A DNA stretch of 64,000 bases, from the NCBI GenBank assembly GCA_934343805.1, contig CAKRIN010000012.1, positions 1 to 64,000 on the forward strand. Direction: 5' to 3'. The notes below the pieces were generated by a model, which saw only the letters and a program-made list of their open reading frames with translations, searched no databases and had not been told where the DNA came from. Positions within the stretch are counted from its first letter, which is position 1; each line of letters opens with the position of its first letter. The stretch is from an uncultured Lachnospira sp. Lineage in GTDB: Bacteria > Bacillota > Clostridia > Lachnospirales > Lachnospiraceae. Position numbers and translations under genes: made by a program. Of this stretch, positions 18,455-27,417 are shown piece after piece.

Positions 18455-18844
18455 TTACTTATTCTTAGCTGTAAGAGCCTTCTTAAGCTTCTTAACCTGA
18501 TCTTCTGTAAGATCCTGTGATTCGATAAGTGATGAAATCATCTCGAATACATCTCCGTTATACCAGAAATCAGCCTCTTCCTGTAATACTTCAATTCTGT
18601 ATTCATCTCTTGAACGAAGTGGATGGATAAGTGCTGTCTTACCCTTACGGATAGTATCAACGAATCTCTTGTCCTTTAACTTTCCCACGAAAGTTACAAC
18701 AGTTGTTCTTGCATACTCTTTCTCATGATCTTCTCTTAACTTATCAATAAGTTCCTGAACTGCCATATCCTGTGGCGCTTCCCATATAAGCTTCATAATT
18801 AAAGCTTCACATGGACTTAACTCACTAAAATGATTCCTGCTCAT
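18455..18844 (-). CDS. BlaI/MecI/CopY-family transcriptional repressor
   Basis: Winged-helix repressor of the penicillinase-repressor family (129 aa). The N-terminal DNA-binding domain shows LSPCEALIMKLIWEAPQDMAV and ARTTVVTFVGKLKDKRFV, and the C-terminal dimerisation helix ends in DLTEDQVKKLKKAL. In known systems the partner is a BlaR/MecR1 membrane protease-sensor that cleaves it. No such gene is next to this one, so it is an orphan regulator or acts on a distant target. A perfect 14-bp palindrome overlapping its own -10 element points to autorepression. The start has AGGAGG upstream. Confidence 0.9.
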   Translation of the reverse strand: MSRNHFSELSPCEALIMKLIWEAPQDMAVQELIDKLREDHEKEYARTTVVTFVGKLKDKRFVDTIRKGKTALIHPLRSRDEYRIEVLQEEADFWYNGDVFEMISSLIESQDLTEDQVKKLKKALTAKNK

Positions 18845-18872
18845 AATAGCCTCCTTAAATAATTAACTTTTA

Positions 18873-18886
18873 ATAATGTACATTAT
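18873..18886. promoter_or_regulatory. Palindromic operator of the BlaI-type gene
   Basis: ATAATGTACATTAT is a perfect 14-bp palindrome covering the -10 hexamer of the promoter. It contains the TACA/TGTA half-sites typical of BlaI/MecI operators. Confidence 0.6.
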
Positions 18887-18910
18887 ATAAAACTATACAA
18901 TATTTTTCAA
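18882..18910 (-). promoter_or_regulatory. Promoter of the BlaI-type repressor gene
   Basis: Minus-strand TTGAAA (18910-18905), 17 bp, TATAAT (18887-18882), with the 14-bp palindrome overlapping the -10 hexamer. Confidence 0.75.
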
Positions 18911-18925
18911 TAGAAAAACCCACAT

Positions 18926-19606
18926 TTACAACTCAATTGCCGCAATTTTATAATTTTCAATTCCAAATTCTATTATTTTAATGCTTTGAATATCGTCATT
19001 AATGTATGCTTTCATTTCCCCATCTATTATTTTATAAACTACTTTAGACAAAATTTCAAGTACTCCGCATCCAACTGCCTTACCATATGCTTCTTTTAAT
19101 GTCCATATTCTAAAAAAACGATCTTCACTATCCTCTTCATTTATCCACGAAGTTTCCTCCTGGCAAAAAAAGCGTTTTGCCAGTGAAATGCTGGCTTTTC
19201 GGCCTCCTTCTATGTCTATTCCCACTTCTTTATCAGACACTGCACATACTACATATTTGCCAGAATGTGATATATTAAAAAAAATATCAGGAAAATTTCT
19301 AAAATATGGTTTTCCACTACTGCCCGTTACAGTTTCATAATCATACTTCTGATTATATTCCTCAATAGCATCCTGTATTGATACATTATGTATCTTATTA
19401 TTTTCTGTATCAGAAAGCTGTATCCTGTTTGTCCAATTTCTTACAGCATAATTAAGTAATAATCCGGCTGCCACACTTTGACATCTGCCCTGCTGCATTT
19501 TTATTCTGTCCGCTTTATCTTTCCGGTTCTGTGGAAGACTGGCATATGCCCTGTTGTATATATCTTCATTCATTAATTCACTAATCTGTGTAATATATAT
19601 TTCCAA
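18926..19606 (-). CDS. 4'-phosphopantetheinyl transferase (Sfp type)
   Basis: Transfers phosphopantetheine from CoA to carrier proteins. The ~226-aa protein carries the Sfp signatures: NISHSG, the magnesium-binding GIDIEG and FFRIWTLKEAYGKAVG. I place the start at the TTG at 19606, which has AAGGAAG seven nucleotides upstream and gives the usual N-terminus (LEIYITQ); an in-frame ATG at 19624 has only a weak binding site. No carrier protein, NRPS or PKS genes are near, so the substrate is elsewhere. The neighbours are a K+ channel and ABC exporter genes on the same strand, 21-39 nt away, possibly cotranscribed. Confidence 0.88.
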   Translation of the reverse strand: MEIYITQISELMNEDIYNRAYASLPQNRKDKADRIKMQQGRCQSVAAGLLLNYAVRNWTNRIQLSDTENNKIHNVSIQDAIEEYNQKYDYETVTGSSGKPYFRNFPDIFFNISHSGKYVVCAVSDKEVGIDIEGGRKASISLAKRFFCQEETSWINEEDSEDRFFRIWTLKEAYGKAVGCGVLEILSKVVYKIIDGEMKAYINDDIQSIKIIEFGIENYKIAAIEL

Positions 19607-19644
19607 TGCAGTTCTTCCTTTCATATTCTCTTTATTCTGGCATT

Positions 19645-20841
19645 TTACACTGTAATCGTCTGCGAATCTGCAACATATCTTTTAGAGAATATAAATACTA
19701 TATCCCCTTCTTTAATAACTGTATCCCCATTAGGGACAACAACATTTTCATCACGCCTGATCATAACAATCAGTGTATGCCTTGATATATCCAGTTCCTT
19801 TATCTTGTGTCCTACCCATGGATGATGCGCTCTTAATTCAACCTGTTTAAGATCTACGTCAACATTAATATCACAATCCTTAGCACCAATAACGACACAA
19901 TCATTCTCATACAGTGTGAGAGTTCCTTTCGGCATAACTGTCTCACCATTTCGTAATATTGCAGCGATAATCAATCCCTGTGGCAGATTAAGTTCGCTTA
20001 TCTTCTTTCCATTCCAGCTATGTTCTTCGGTTATTATTAATTTGATAAACTTAAGTTCTTTCTCCATCAGATATTCTGTTGACTTCTTAAGCATACTGTA
20101 CTGTTCAACAAAACCTGCTGAAAGAATACCTGTAGGAATTGCTACCATTCCAACACCAAGAAATGTAATCAGTATACTGAATATTTTTCCAAGGACAGTC
20201 ACAGGATATATGTCTCCATAGCCAACTGTCAGAAGTGTCGATACTGACCACCATATTCCAGAAAATGCATTTTTAAAAACATCCGGCTGAGCCTCATGCT
20301 CAAGACTGTACATACATAATGAAGATGCAATTATAAGCATTACAATAATAAATACGGATGACAGAATCTGGTCCTTTTTTCTTTTAATTACCTGACCGAT
20401 TATATTTAACGCATCATAATACGAATTTACCCTGAACAGTCTTAATATCCTTATTACCCTGAACATTCTGAATGCCACAGCCCCTTGCGGAAAGAACACT
20501 GGAAGGTAGTTAGGAAGAAAAGATAACAGGTCTACTATTCCTCCCAATGAGAATATGTAACTTACCCTTGCGATCCATCTTTTCTTGTTAGGATACAGAT
20601 ACTCTGCGGTCCATACACGCAATATGTATTCGATTGTAAATCCTGCTACAGTTATGTTCTCAATAATATTCAATACAGGCCTGTATGGAATTGATTGTGT
20701 AAATGTATCAAATATGGCAATGAACAGATTAAGCAGAATCGCTATAGTTATTAATATATCAAAAGCTCTGCTTATAACATCTCCTGCATAGCCTATCTGT
20801 ATTATGTCAAATATTCTTTTTTTCTTACTCTGTTTCATCAT
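19645..20841 (-). CDS. Voltage-gated-type potassium channel with TrkA-C domains
   Basis: Six-helix K+ channel subunit of 398 aa. The S4-like helix RVIRILRLFRV carries regularly spaced arginines, and the pore has the K+ selectivity filter TVGYGD. The cytoplasmic C-terminus holds two TrkA-C (RCK_C) ligand-binding modules (about 265-330 and 330-398), but no full NAD-binding RCK_N domain is obvious. It starts with ATGATG; the second ATG is better spaced from AAGGG. It follows the ABC-2 permease gene by 9 nt and precedes the Sfp-type gene, suggesting one transcript. Gating ligand unknown. Confidence 0.9.
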   Translation of the reverse strand: MMKQSKKKRIFDIIQIGYAGDVISRAFDILITIAILLNLFIAIFDTFTQSIPYRPVLNIIENITVAGFTIEYILRVWTAEYLYPNKKRWIARVSYIFSLGGIVDLLSFLPNYLPVFFPQGAVAFRMFRVIRILRLFRVNSYYDALNIIGQVIKRKKDQILSSVFIIVMLIIASSLCMYSLEHEAQPDVFKNAFSGIWWSVSTLLTVGYGDIYPVTVLGKIFSILITFLGVGMVAIPTGILSAGFVEQYSMLKKSTEYLMEKELKFIKLIITEEHSWNGKKISELNLPQGLIIAAILRNGETVMPKGTLTLYENDCVVIGAKDCDINVDVDLKQVELRAHHPWVGHKIKELDISRHTLIVMIRRDENVVVPNGDTVIKEGDIVFIFSKRYVADSQTITV

Positions 20842-20850
20842 TCCGCCCTT

Positions 20851-21897
20851 CTACATCATATACCATGGAATAAGCAATGCTCTCAGATACTTTAAAAAAG
20901 GTACATATGCCACAATATTTATAAATACAGGACACAGAATCACGCACGCAATAACAAGAACCGGCATAATAATTATCATTCCTGTCGACGTTCTTACTAC
21001 TGTTGCCAGTGCCCATGAAAATGCCGTCACCGCAAGAACATATACCGCCATTGCGCACACATCCTTTACACCATGAACATTACCTGTAATAGCAAGTGTT
21101 ATCTCAACAGATATAGCAAACAGGAAGCTTCCAATAAATGCATATAATGGTTTTCCAGCTATCCGGTATCCTTTGGAGAGCGTGATAAATGTTCCTTTTT
21201 CAGCGTCCATATAAAATTGAACAATGCCAAATAATCCGGCAATATAGACGAGGATAACCAGCACCGGTTTTATAGGGAATTCTCCTGTTGAATCTTCCAG
21301 TTCTCTCGTTGCAGATGTATCTGAGTCATCAAGGATTCTAAAATCAATCCTGAAAGTATCATTGCCATCAATATATTCCTGATACCCCTTATTAATGTCT
21401 TCCTGCGCCTTGTCTGCATGTTTCTGGAATTCCTTGACAGACCTGATATAATTAACAGCAATCTCTGGAGAATATGCCTTAAACATAGCTGCAAAAAATA
21501 TCTCATTAGTCATTGAACTTATAAAATCCGAATTACACATAACAAGCTCAATTGCCCCCTGATACTTTCCTGATTCAAGCTTTCTGCTAAGGTTGCTTCC
21601 TATAACATATCCACATTCCGTACCATTATCATATATGTCCTTTTCAAGCTGTTTTTCAGATGATACATCATAGAATTCAACTGAATAATCACCTTCAACA
21701 AGATAATTGCGCGTTCTTAACGCAATCTCATCATCATCTTCAACAACTATTCCTACCCTCGGCTTCTCCTTCTTGTTCAGATCCGGAACATTGGTAATTA
21801 TAAGTGCTATCACCGGCATCATTATTATAAATGCTATTATAACAGGATTCTTAATCTGTCTCTTAATAAGAAGATACAGCCAGTATAATATTCTCAT
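20851..21897 (-). CDS. ABC-2 type transporter permease (first)
   Basis: A 348-aa membrane subunit of an export ABC transporter. It has an N-terminal membrane helix (IKNPVIIAFIIMMPVIALII), a large extracytoplasmic domain (about 45-215, the YhgE/ABC2_membrane_3 layout) and five or so C-terminal helices. I chose the ATG at 21897 because AGGGA lies five nucleotides upstream; an ATG 12 nt earlier lacks a binding site. It pairs with the similar permease at 21925-23166 and the ATPase at 23195-23884. The substrate is unknown; such three-gene sets often export peptides, drugs or glycans. Confidence 0.88.
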   Translation of the reverse strand: MRILYWLYLLIKRQIKNPVIIAFIIMMPVIALIITNVPDLNKKEKPRVGIVVEDDDEIALRTRNYLVEGDYSVEFYDVSSEKQLEKDIYDNGTECGYVIGSNLSRKLESGKYQGAIELVMCNSDFISSMTNEIFFAAMFKAYSPEIAVNYIRSVKEFQKHADKAQEDINKGYQEYIDGNDTFRIDFRILDDSDTSATRELEDSTGEFPIKPVLVILVYIAGLFGIVQFYMDAEKGTFITLSKGYRIAGKPLYAFIGSFLFAISVEITLAITGNVHGVKDVCAMAVYVLAVTAFSWALATVVRTSTGMIIIMPVLVIACVILCPVFINIVAYVPFLKYLRALLIPWYMM

Positions 21898-21924
21898 TCT
21901 TTCCCTCATTTCTAAAAGTATTAC

Positions 21925-23166
21925 CTAATGTCTCTGTATTCTCATTGCAAATGCAGCTGTTGTCTGAAAGACAATTATCCAGAATACATTTTTCACTATA
22001 GACAACAAACTTGTTGTTCCTCTGATTATCTCTCCGGCAAGATCAAAGTATCCAGACGTCGGAAGAACGTCTCCAATATTCCTCACCGCGGTCGGAAGAA
22101 GCGCTGATGAAACAAAACAACCTGATGCATACATAAATAACATGCCTGACAAAAACAATACCAGCACAGAATATACAGAATTCCTTACTACAGTAAATAT
22201 ACAGTATATAAATGAAAATACCGAAAATACCAGTATCAATATTCCCGTGACAGATTTTATCCATTCACCAAATGAATACACCATAACTATATCAGATATG
22301 GCTGTAAATCTTATACTCATCAACATAACAACTGACAATCCACACGCCAGCAGCAATGTATATACAAGTGTCAGTCCCAGAGTCTTACACATTCCATATT
22401 CAAAGCCATGTATCCCCTGTGTTTTAAGACTGGCATTAAGCGCACGGCTCTCCGGTTTTAGATTAGTAATACATGTTATACCACTCAGCAACAGAAGCAT
22501 TACCACGGCTGTACCTATGTAAAACTGTACCACTGACATTCCTTCTTTTACAGCCAGGTCTCTTACGTCAAAATATATGCTCCTGTTCAGTGCATAATTA
22601 AGATATACTTCATTGAGCTTATCTTCATGCTTTCCCCTGTCAGCCCTGTAATTCTTAAGCACACCATAAAATAAATCATCGACAGTATATATTCCTGCTT
22701 CTGCTGTTCCAAGGTCAGATCCCCCGGCACTTAACATTTCCCTGAATATCATGGATGTATTATTTACTCCTGCTGAAGAATATACCACCTCTATTGGCGT
22801 ATTAGTTCCGTTCATTATATTCCTTATAAGATTATCAGGAACAAGAATAGCCATTACATATGTATTATCCCTTAATCCATTGAATGCTTCTTCTTTCGAT
22901 GTAAAATCAAATGTGCAGACATTATTTACAGTATCAACTTCACTTATAAAATTAAATGCCATCCTGACATATTTATCCTGATCATTCTCTGAATATACAA
23001 CCGCTACTTTCATGCGCGTATCTTTATTCTTTGAAGTGGTCTTTGCAATTCCTATACTAAGTAATATTACAAAGAATCCAATTATAAATGTACCAAGCAA
23101 TATTTTAGGTATTGATATAAATGCCGACTTTATCTGTAATTTCAAAAGTTGTAATTTCTTTTTCAA
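21925..23166 (-). CDS. ABC-2 type transporter permease (second)
   Basis: A 413-aa permease with the same plan as its neighbour: one N-terminal helix (ILLGTFIIGFFVILLSIGIA), an extracytoplasmic domain of about 170 residues and six C-terminal helices. The start is a TTG at 23166 with AGGGGG a few bases upstream. It lies between the ATPase gene (28 nt upstream) and the first permease (27 nt downstream). Two different permeases with one ATPase suggest a heterodimeric pore. Substrate unknown. Confidence 0.88.
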   Translation of the reverse strand: MKKKLQLLKLQIKSAFISIPKILLGTFIIGFFVILLSIGIAKTTSKNKDTRMKVAVVYSENDQDKYVRMAFNFISEVDTVNNVCTFDFTSKEEAFNGLRDNTYVMAILVPDNLIRNIMNGTNTPIEVVYSSAGVNNTSMIFREMLSAGGSDLGTAEAGIYTVDDLFYGVLKNYRADRGKHEDKLNEVYLNYALNRSIYFDVRDLAVKEGMSVVQFYIGTAVVMLLLLSGITCITNLKPESRALNASLKTQGIHGFEYGMCKTLGLTLVYTLLLACGLSVVMLMSIRFTAISDIVMVYSFGEWIKSVTGILILVFSVFSFIYCIFTVVRNSVYSVLVLFLSGMLFMYASGCFVSSALLPTAVRNIGDVLPTSGYFDLAGEIIRGTTSLLSIVKNVFWIIVFQTTAAFAMRIQRH

Positions 23167-23194
23167 TATTTCCCCCTCATCTGTTTCATATGCA

Positions 23195-23884
23195 TTACCT
23201 GTGTATTATATCCAGAAGTTCATTTCCTACAACCGGATTGGCAAGCTGTGAAAGTAATCCATCTTTTAAAAGATACATCCTGTCCGCAAGCTTAAGCTCC
23301 CCTTCTTCGTGACTTGTAATAACAACCGTTCCGCCACTCCTGGTATATGCTTTGAGATAATTAAGTATATCCTGCTTACATACTATATCCAGTGATGCGC
23401 CTGGTTCATCAAGTATAAGAACTGGAGGGTTCTTGGCAAGTGCACAGCATATACTAAGACGTTTCTTCATTCCACCAGAAAGCTTATCTACTGTTTTATG
23501 CAGATACTCTGTTACGCCCAGTATAGCTGGCACACCATTTACAAGATCCTGCTTAATATCTCTTCCGGTATCACAATACCAGAACCTGAGATTATCATAT
23601 ACCGACAAATTCTCCATGAGAGGATTTTCCTGCGGAACAAATCCAATATATCTGGAAAACACTTTACTATTCTTAAAAGGATTCTGTCCATCTATCTGAA
23701 AAGTACCTCCATCTGCTCTCAGACTGCCCGACAATATTCCAAGCAGTGTTGATTTTCCACAGCCATTAGCACCAACAATAGCTATATATTCACCTGCAGA
23801 TGCGTGAAATGATGCACCTTTTAAAATCTGGCTTTTTCTGCCATATGACTTGGTTATACCCTCTGCTTCAATAAAATAACCCAT
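23195..23884 (-). CDS. ABC transporter ATP-binding protein
   Basis: The ATPase for the two ABC-2 permeases that follow. The 229-aa protein has Walker A GANGCGKST, the Q-loop in FVPQENPL, signature LSGGMKKRLS, Walker B LILDEPGASLD and the switch histidine in VITSHEEGEL. The length (no extra C-terminal domain) fits the CcmA/ABC-2 class. It follows the heterodimeric exporter gene by 21 nt, so the whole ABC cluster from FliB to the K+ channel may be one transcript. Confidence 0.93.
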   Translation of the reverse strand: MGYFIEAEGITKSYGRKSQILKGASFHASAGEYIAIVGANGCGKSTLLGILSGSLRADGGTFQIDGQNPFKNSKVFSRYIGFVPQENPLMENLSVYDNLRFWYCDTGRDIKQDLVNGVPAILGVTEYLHKTVDKLSGGMKKRLSICCALAKNPPVLILDEPGASLDIVCKQDILNYLKAYTRSGGTVVITSHEEGELKLADRMYLLKDGLLSQLANPVVGNELLDIIHR

Positions 23885-23905
23885 ATCTCCCCCTTTTTAG
23901 ACTGT

Positions 23906-25657
23906 CTATGCTTTAGCAGTCATATCAAACTGACTATAATACAGCTTATTATAGAATCCATTCTGCTTAAGAAGCTCTTCATGGTTACCCTGCTCTATAA
24001 TATGGCCATCCTTCATAACAAGAATCACATCTGCTGACTGTATTGTTGAAAGTCTGTGAGCAACTATAAAGCTTGTTCTTCCTTCCATAAGCTTTGCAAA
24101 TGCATTCTGAATCTTTATTTCTGTTCTTGTATCAATAGATGATGTTGCCTCATCAAGTATAAGCATAGATGGCTTTGCAAGCATAATTCGTGTAATACAC
24201 AAAAGCTGCTTCTGTCCCTGTGAAAGACTTCCTCCATCTTCTCCAATAACAGTATCAAATCCATCCGGCATCCTCTTTATAAAACCATATGAGTGTGCCG
24301 CTTTAGCAGCCTCAATGATTTCTTCTTCGGTAGCATCAGGCTTTCCCATAACAATATTTTCTCTGATTGTTCCGGATTTAAGCCACGTTTCCTGAAGAAC
24401 CATACCAAATCCCTGTCTTAAAGAATGACGTGTCATCTGTCTTATATCTACACCTGATACATCTATGCTTCCACTATTGACATCATAGAATCTCATGAGC
24501 AGATTGATTACAGTCGTTTTTCCACAGCCTGTTGGACCTACAATTGCTATTCTCTGTCCTTTCTTAACATGAAGATTAAAATCTTCTATAAGCTTCTTAT
24601 CCGGAACATATGAGAAGAACACATCATTAAGGTCCACTGTTCCATCTACATTACATATCTCTTTTGCGTTCTCTGCCTCAGGTATCTCCGGATCTTCCTC
24701 TATTAACTCAAAAATCCTTGCTGCACATGCAAGAGCATTCTGAAGTTCTGTTACAACGCCAGATATTTCATTAAATGGCTTTGTATACTGATTAGCATAA
24801 CTTAAAAAACTTGAAAGCTGTCCTACTGTAATTCCACCATTAATTGCTGAAAATGCTCCTACTATTGCTACACTTGCGTACACAAGACTATTTACAAATC
24901 TGGTTGATGGATTGGTTATTGATGAAAAGAAAATTGCCTTAAGCGAATATTTCTGAAGTCTGCCATTAATTTCATCAAACTTGCTGACAGCCTCATCTTC
25001 ATATCCATATGCCTTGACAACCTTCTGTCCTCCAATCATTTCATCAATAAGAGCTGTCTGTTCACCTCTTGTCTCTGACTGTAATTTAAACATGCTGAAA
25101 GTCTTCTTTGCTATAAAGCTTGCGACAAGCAGCGATACAGGTGTAATTACCACAACTGCAATTGTAATTCTTGCATCAATTGTAAGCATAAATATTAATG
25201 TTCCAAGGATTGTCATAACACCTGTGAAAAACTGGGTAAATCCCATGAGAAGTCCATCTGCGAACTGATCTACATCTGCTATAACACGGCTCACTATTTC
25301 TCCATAAGAGTGTCCGTCAATATACTTTAATGGAAGAATCTGTATCTTCTCTATAGCTTCATTTCTTATATCTCTTGTTACTTCATATGTAATTCTGTTA
25401 TTACATATGTTCATAAGCCACTGTGATAATGCTGTTATTCCAACTACAACACCAATACTTACAAGTATCTTTGCTATCTTTGCAAAATCCACATTATCCG
25501 GTCCAAGTATACAGTCTATTCCACGACCCACAAGTATAGGCACATACAAAGTTGTGGCAACAGTAACTGCTGCCATTATAAGTGACAGCACAATAAAAAA
25601 TCCATGTTTCTTAATTCTTCCCAACAGCTTTATAAATGTTGATTTATTCTTTTTCAT
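23906..25657 (-). CDS. ABC exporter half-transporter, catalytic subunit of a heterodimer
   Basis: A 583-aa fused membrane/ATPase protein of the multidrug/lipid exporter type (six helices, about 20-320; ATPase about 345-583). The nucleotide domain has Walker A GPTGCGKTT, Walker B LILDEATSSID with the catalytic glutamate, and the switch histidine in VAHRLST, but its signature is LSQGQ instead of LSGGQ. Its partner (25657-27399) has the canonical signature and a degenerate Walker B. Together they form one consensus and one degenerate ATP site, as in TM287/288 and BmrCD. The genes overlap by 1 nt. Substrate unknown. Confidence 0.93.
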   Translation of the reverse strand: MKKNKSTFIKLLGRIKKHGFFIVLSLIMAAVTVATTLYVPILVGRGIDCILGPDNVDFAKIAKILVSIGVVVGITALSQWLMNICNNRITYEVTRDIRNEAIEKIQILPLKYIDGHSYGEIVSRVIADVDQFADGLLMGFTQFFTGVMTILGTLIFMLTIDARITIAVVVITPVSLLVASFIAKKTFSMFKLQSETRGEQTALIDEMIGGQKVVKAYGYEDEAVSKFDEINGRLQKYSLKAIFFSSITNPSTRFVNSLVYASVAIVGAFSAINGGITVGQLSSFLSYANQYTKPFNEISGVVTELQNALACAARIFELIEEDPEIPEAENAKEICNVDGTVDLNDVFFSYVPDKKLIEDFNLHVKKGQRIAIVGPTGCGKTTVINLLMRFYDVNSGSIDVSGVDIRQMTRHSLRQGFGMVLQETWLKSGTIRENIVMGKPDATEEEIIEAAKAAHSYGFIKRMPDGFDTVIGEDGGSLSQGQKQLLCITRIMLAKPSMLILDEATSSIDTRTEIKIQNAFAKLMEGRTSFIVAHRLSTIQSADVILVMKDGHIIEQGNHEELLKQNGFYNKLYYSQFDMTAKA

Positions 25658-27399
25658 TATGCCACACCTCCTTCAGATGTTTCTTTCTTAAACTGTGAAT
25701 CATATATTTCTTTATATACATCACATTTTTCAAGAAGCTCATCATGTCTGCCCATGCCTACAACCTGACCATCATCAAGCACAATAATCAGGTCTGCATA
25801 CATTAAAGAAGCAGCTCTTTGTGAAACAATGAATACTGTCGGAGAGTTATTCATATTCCTGATAGCTTTTCTTAGTGCAGCATCCGTGGCAAAATCAAGT
25901 GCTGATGCACTGTCATCAAGAATAAGTACATCCGGCTTTCTCACTATTGCCCTTGCTATAGTAAGTCTCTGTCTCTGTCCTCCCGAAAGGTTCTTTCCAC
26001 CCTGTTCAATCTGATAGTCCAGTCTGCCTTTCTTAGAATCAACAAATTCCTTAGACTGGGAAATTTCAAGAGCCTCATCTATCTGTTCATCAGTTGCTCC
26101 TTTCTTTCCCATCCACATATTCTCTCTTATTGTACCCTTAAACAGAACTGCCTTCTGCATAACAATACCGACTTTCTCACGAAGAGTATCTATATCATAT
26201 TCCTTAACATTAACACCATCTATTAATATCTCTCCTGATGTTGCATCATACAATCTTGGAATAAGATTAACCAGACTTGATTTACCGGATCCTGTTCCGC
26301 CAATTACACCTATAGTCTGTCCCTTCATTGCCTTAAAGCTTATTCCATCAATGGATGGAGCTCCTGCTCCCTTATAAGTAAGTGAAACATTTTTAAACTC
26401 AACGCCTGGTATATCTGATTCATGTTTACCATCTTTTGCTGTTCCACTTTTCATATCTGACTCTACTTCAAATACTGATTCAATTCTTCCTGCACATGCA
26501 AGAGCTTTTGTTATTGTTATTATGAGATTAGCCAGCTTTATAAGTTCAACAAGTATCTGTGACATATAGTTATATAAGGCTACTACCTGTCCCTGTGTCA
26601 GCGCCCCTGAATTAACTCTTAATGCTCCAATCCATATTAATGCAATTACTGATACGTTTACCACAACATATGTAAGCGGATTCATAAGTCCTGATATTTT
26701 TCCAACAAACTTCTGCAATCTGTTTAATGACTGGTTACTCTCTTTAAAGCGTTTAACCTCATCCTGTTCCTTGTTAAATGCTCTTATTACTCTTACACCT
26801 GTAAGATTCTCTCTTGTTATGCCTAATATTTTATCAAGTCCTGACTGTACATTCTTATACATAGGCCTTGTCACAAGCATAATACCAAATACTATGAGTG
26901 TAAGAACCGGTATAGCTGCAACAAATACCAATGCTGCCTTAACATCTATTGTAAATGCCATGATCATCGCACCGAACACAATAAATGGTGAGCGTAAAAA
27001 TAATCTTAACACCATATTAATTCCATTCTGCACCTGATTGATATCACTAGTCATTCGGGTTACAAGTGTTGAGGTTCCCAATGTATCCATTTCTGTAAAT
27101 GAAAATGTCTGTATGTGCTTAAAAAGACTATGTCTCATTCCAGTAGCTGCGCCGACCGCTGCCTTGGCACTAAAATACTGTGCAGTAATTGCACACACAA
27201 GGCCAATAACAGCCAGTACAATAAGCATAAGACACATCTGCATAATATATGCTCTGTCTGAATTAGCAATACCTTTATCAATAATAGATGACACAACCAG
27301 CGGAACAAACAATTCAAATATTGCTTCCAGCATCTTAAACAATGGCGCCAGCACACATTCCTTCTTATAATCCTTAAGGAATTTAATAATCATTTTCAT
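25657..27399 (-). CDS. ABC exporter half-transporter, degenerate-site subunit of a heterodimer
   Basis: A 580-aa half-transporter (six helices, then ATPase). Walker A is GGTGSGKSS and the signature is intact (LSGGQRQR), but the Walker B glutamate is Asp (LILDDSASALD) and the switch His is Gln (IVSQRAAS). These changes mark the non-hydrolytic site of heterodimeric exporters. It is followed without a gap by the catalytic partner gene. AGGAGG lies upstream of the ATG at 27399, 18 nt after the fliB stop codon, so fliB and the exporter are probably cotranscribed. Confidence 0.93.
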   Translation of the reverse strand: MKMIIKFLKDYKKECVLAPLFKMLEAIFELFVPLVVSSIIDKGIANSDRAYIMQMCLMLIVLAVIGLVCAITAQYFSAKAAVGAATGMRHSLFKHIQTFSFTEMDTLGTSTLVTRMTSDINQVQNGINMVLRLFLRSPFIVFGAMIMAFTIDVKAALVFVAAIPVLTLIVFGIMLVTRPMYKNVQSGLDKILGITRENLTGVRVIRAFNKEQDEVKRFKESNQSLNRLQKFVGKISGLMNPLTYVVVNVSVIALIWIGALRVNSGALTQGQVVALYNYMSQILVELIKLANLIITITKALACAGRIESVFEVESDMKSGTAKDGKHESDIPGVEFKNVSLTYKGAGAPSIDGISFKAMKGQTIGVIGGTGSGKSSLVNLIPRLYDATSGEILIDGVNVKEYDIDTLREKVGIVMQKAVLFKGTIRENMWMGKKGATDEQIDEALEISQSKEFVDSKKGRLDYQIEQGGKNLSGGQRQRLTIARAIVRKPDVLILDDSASALDFATDAALRKAIRNMNNSPTVFIVSQRAASLMYADLIIVLDDGQVVGMGRHDELLEKCDVYKEIYDSQFKKETSEGGVA

Positions 27400-27417
27400 A
27401 AGAAATCTTCCTCCTGT

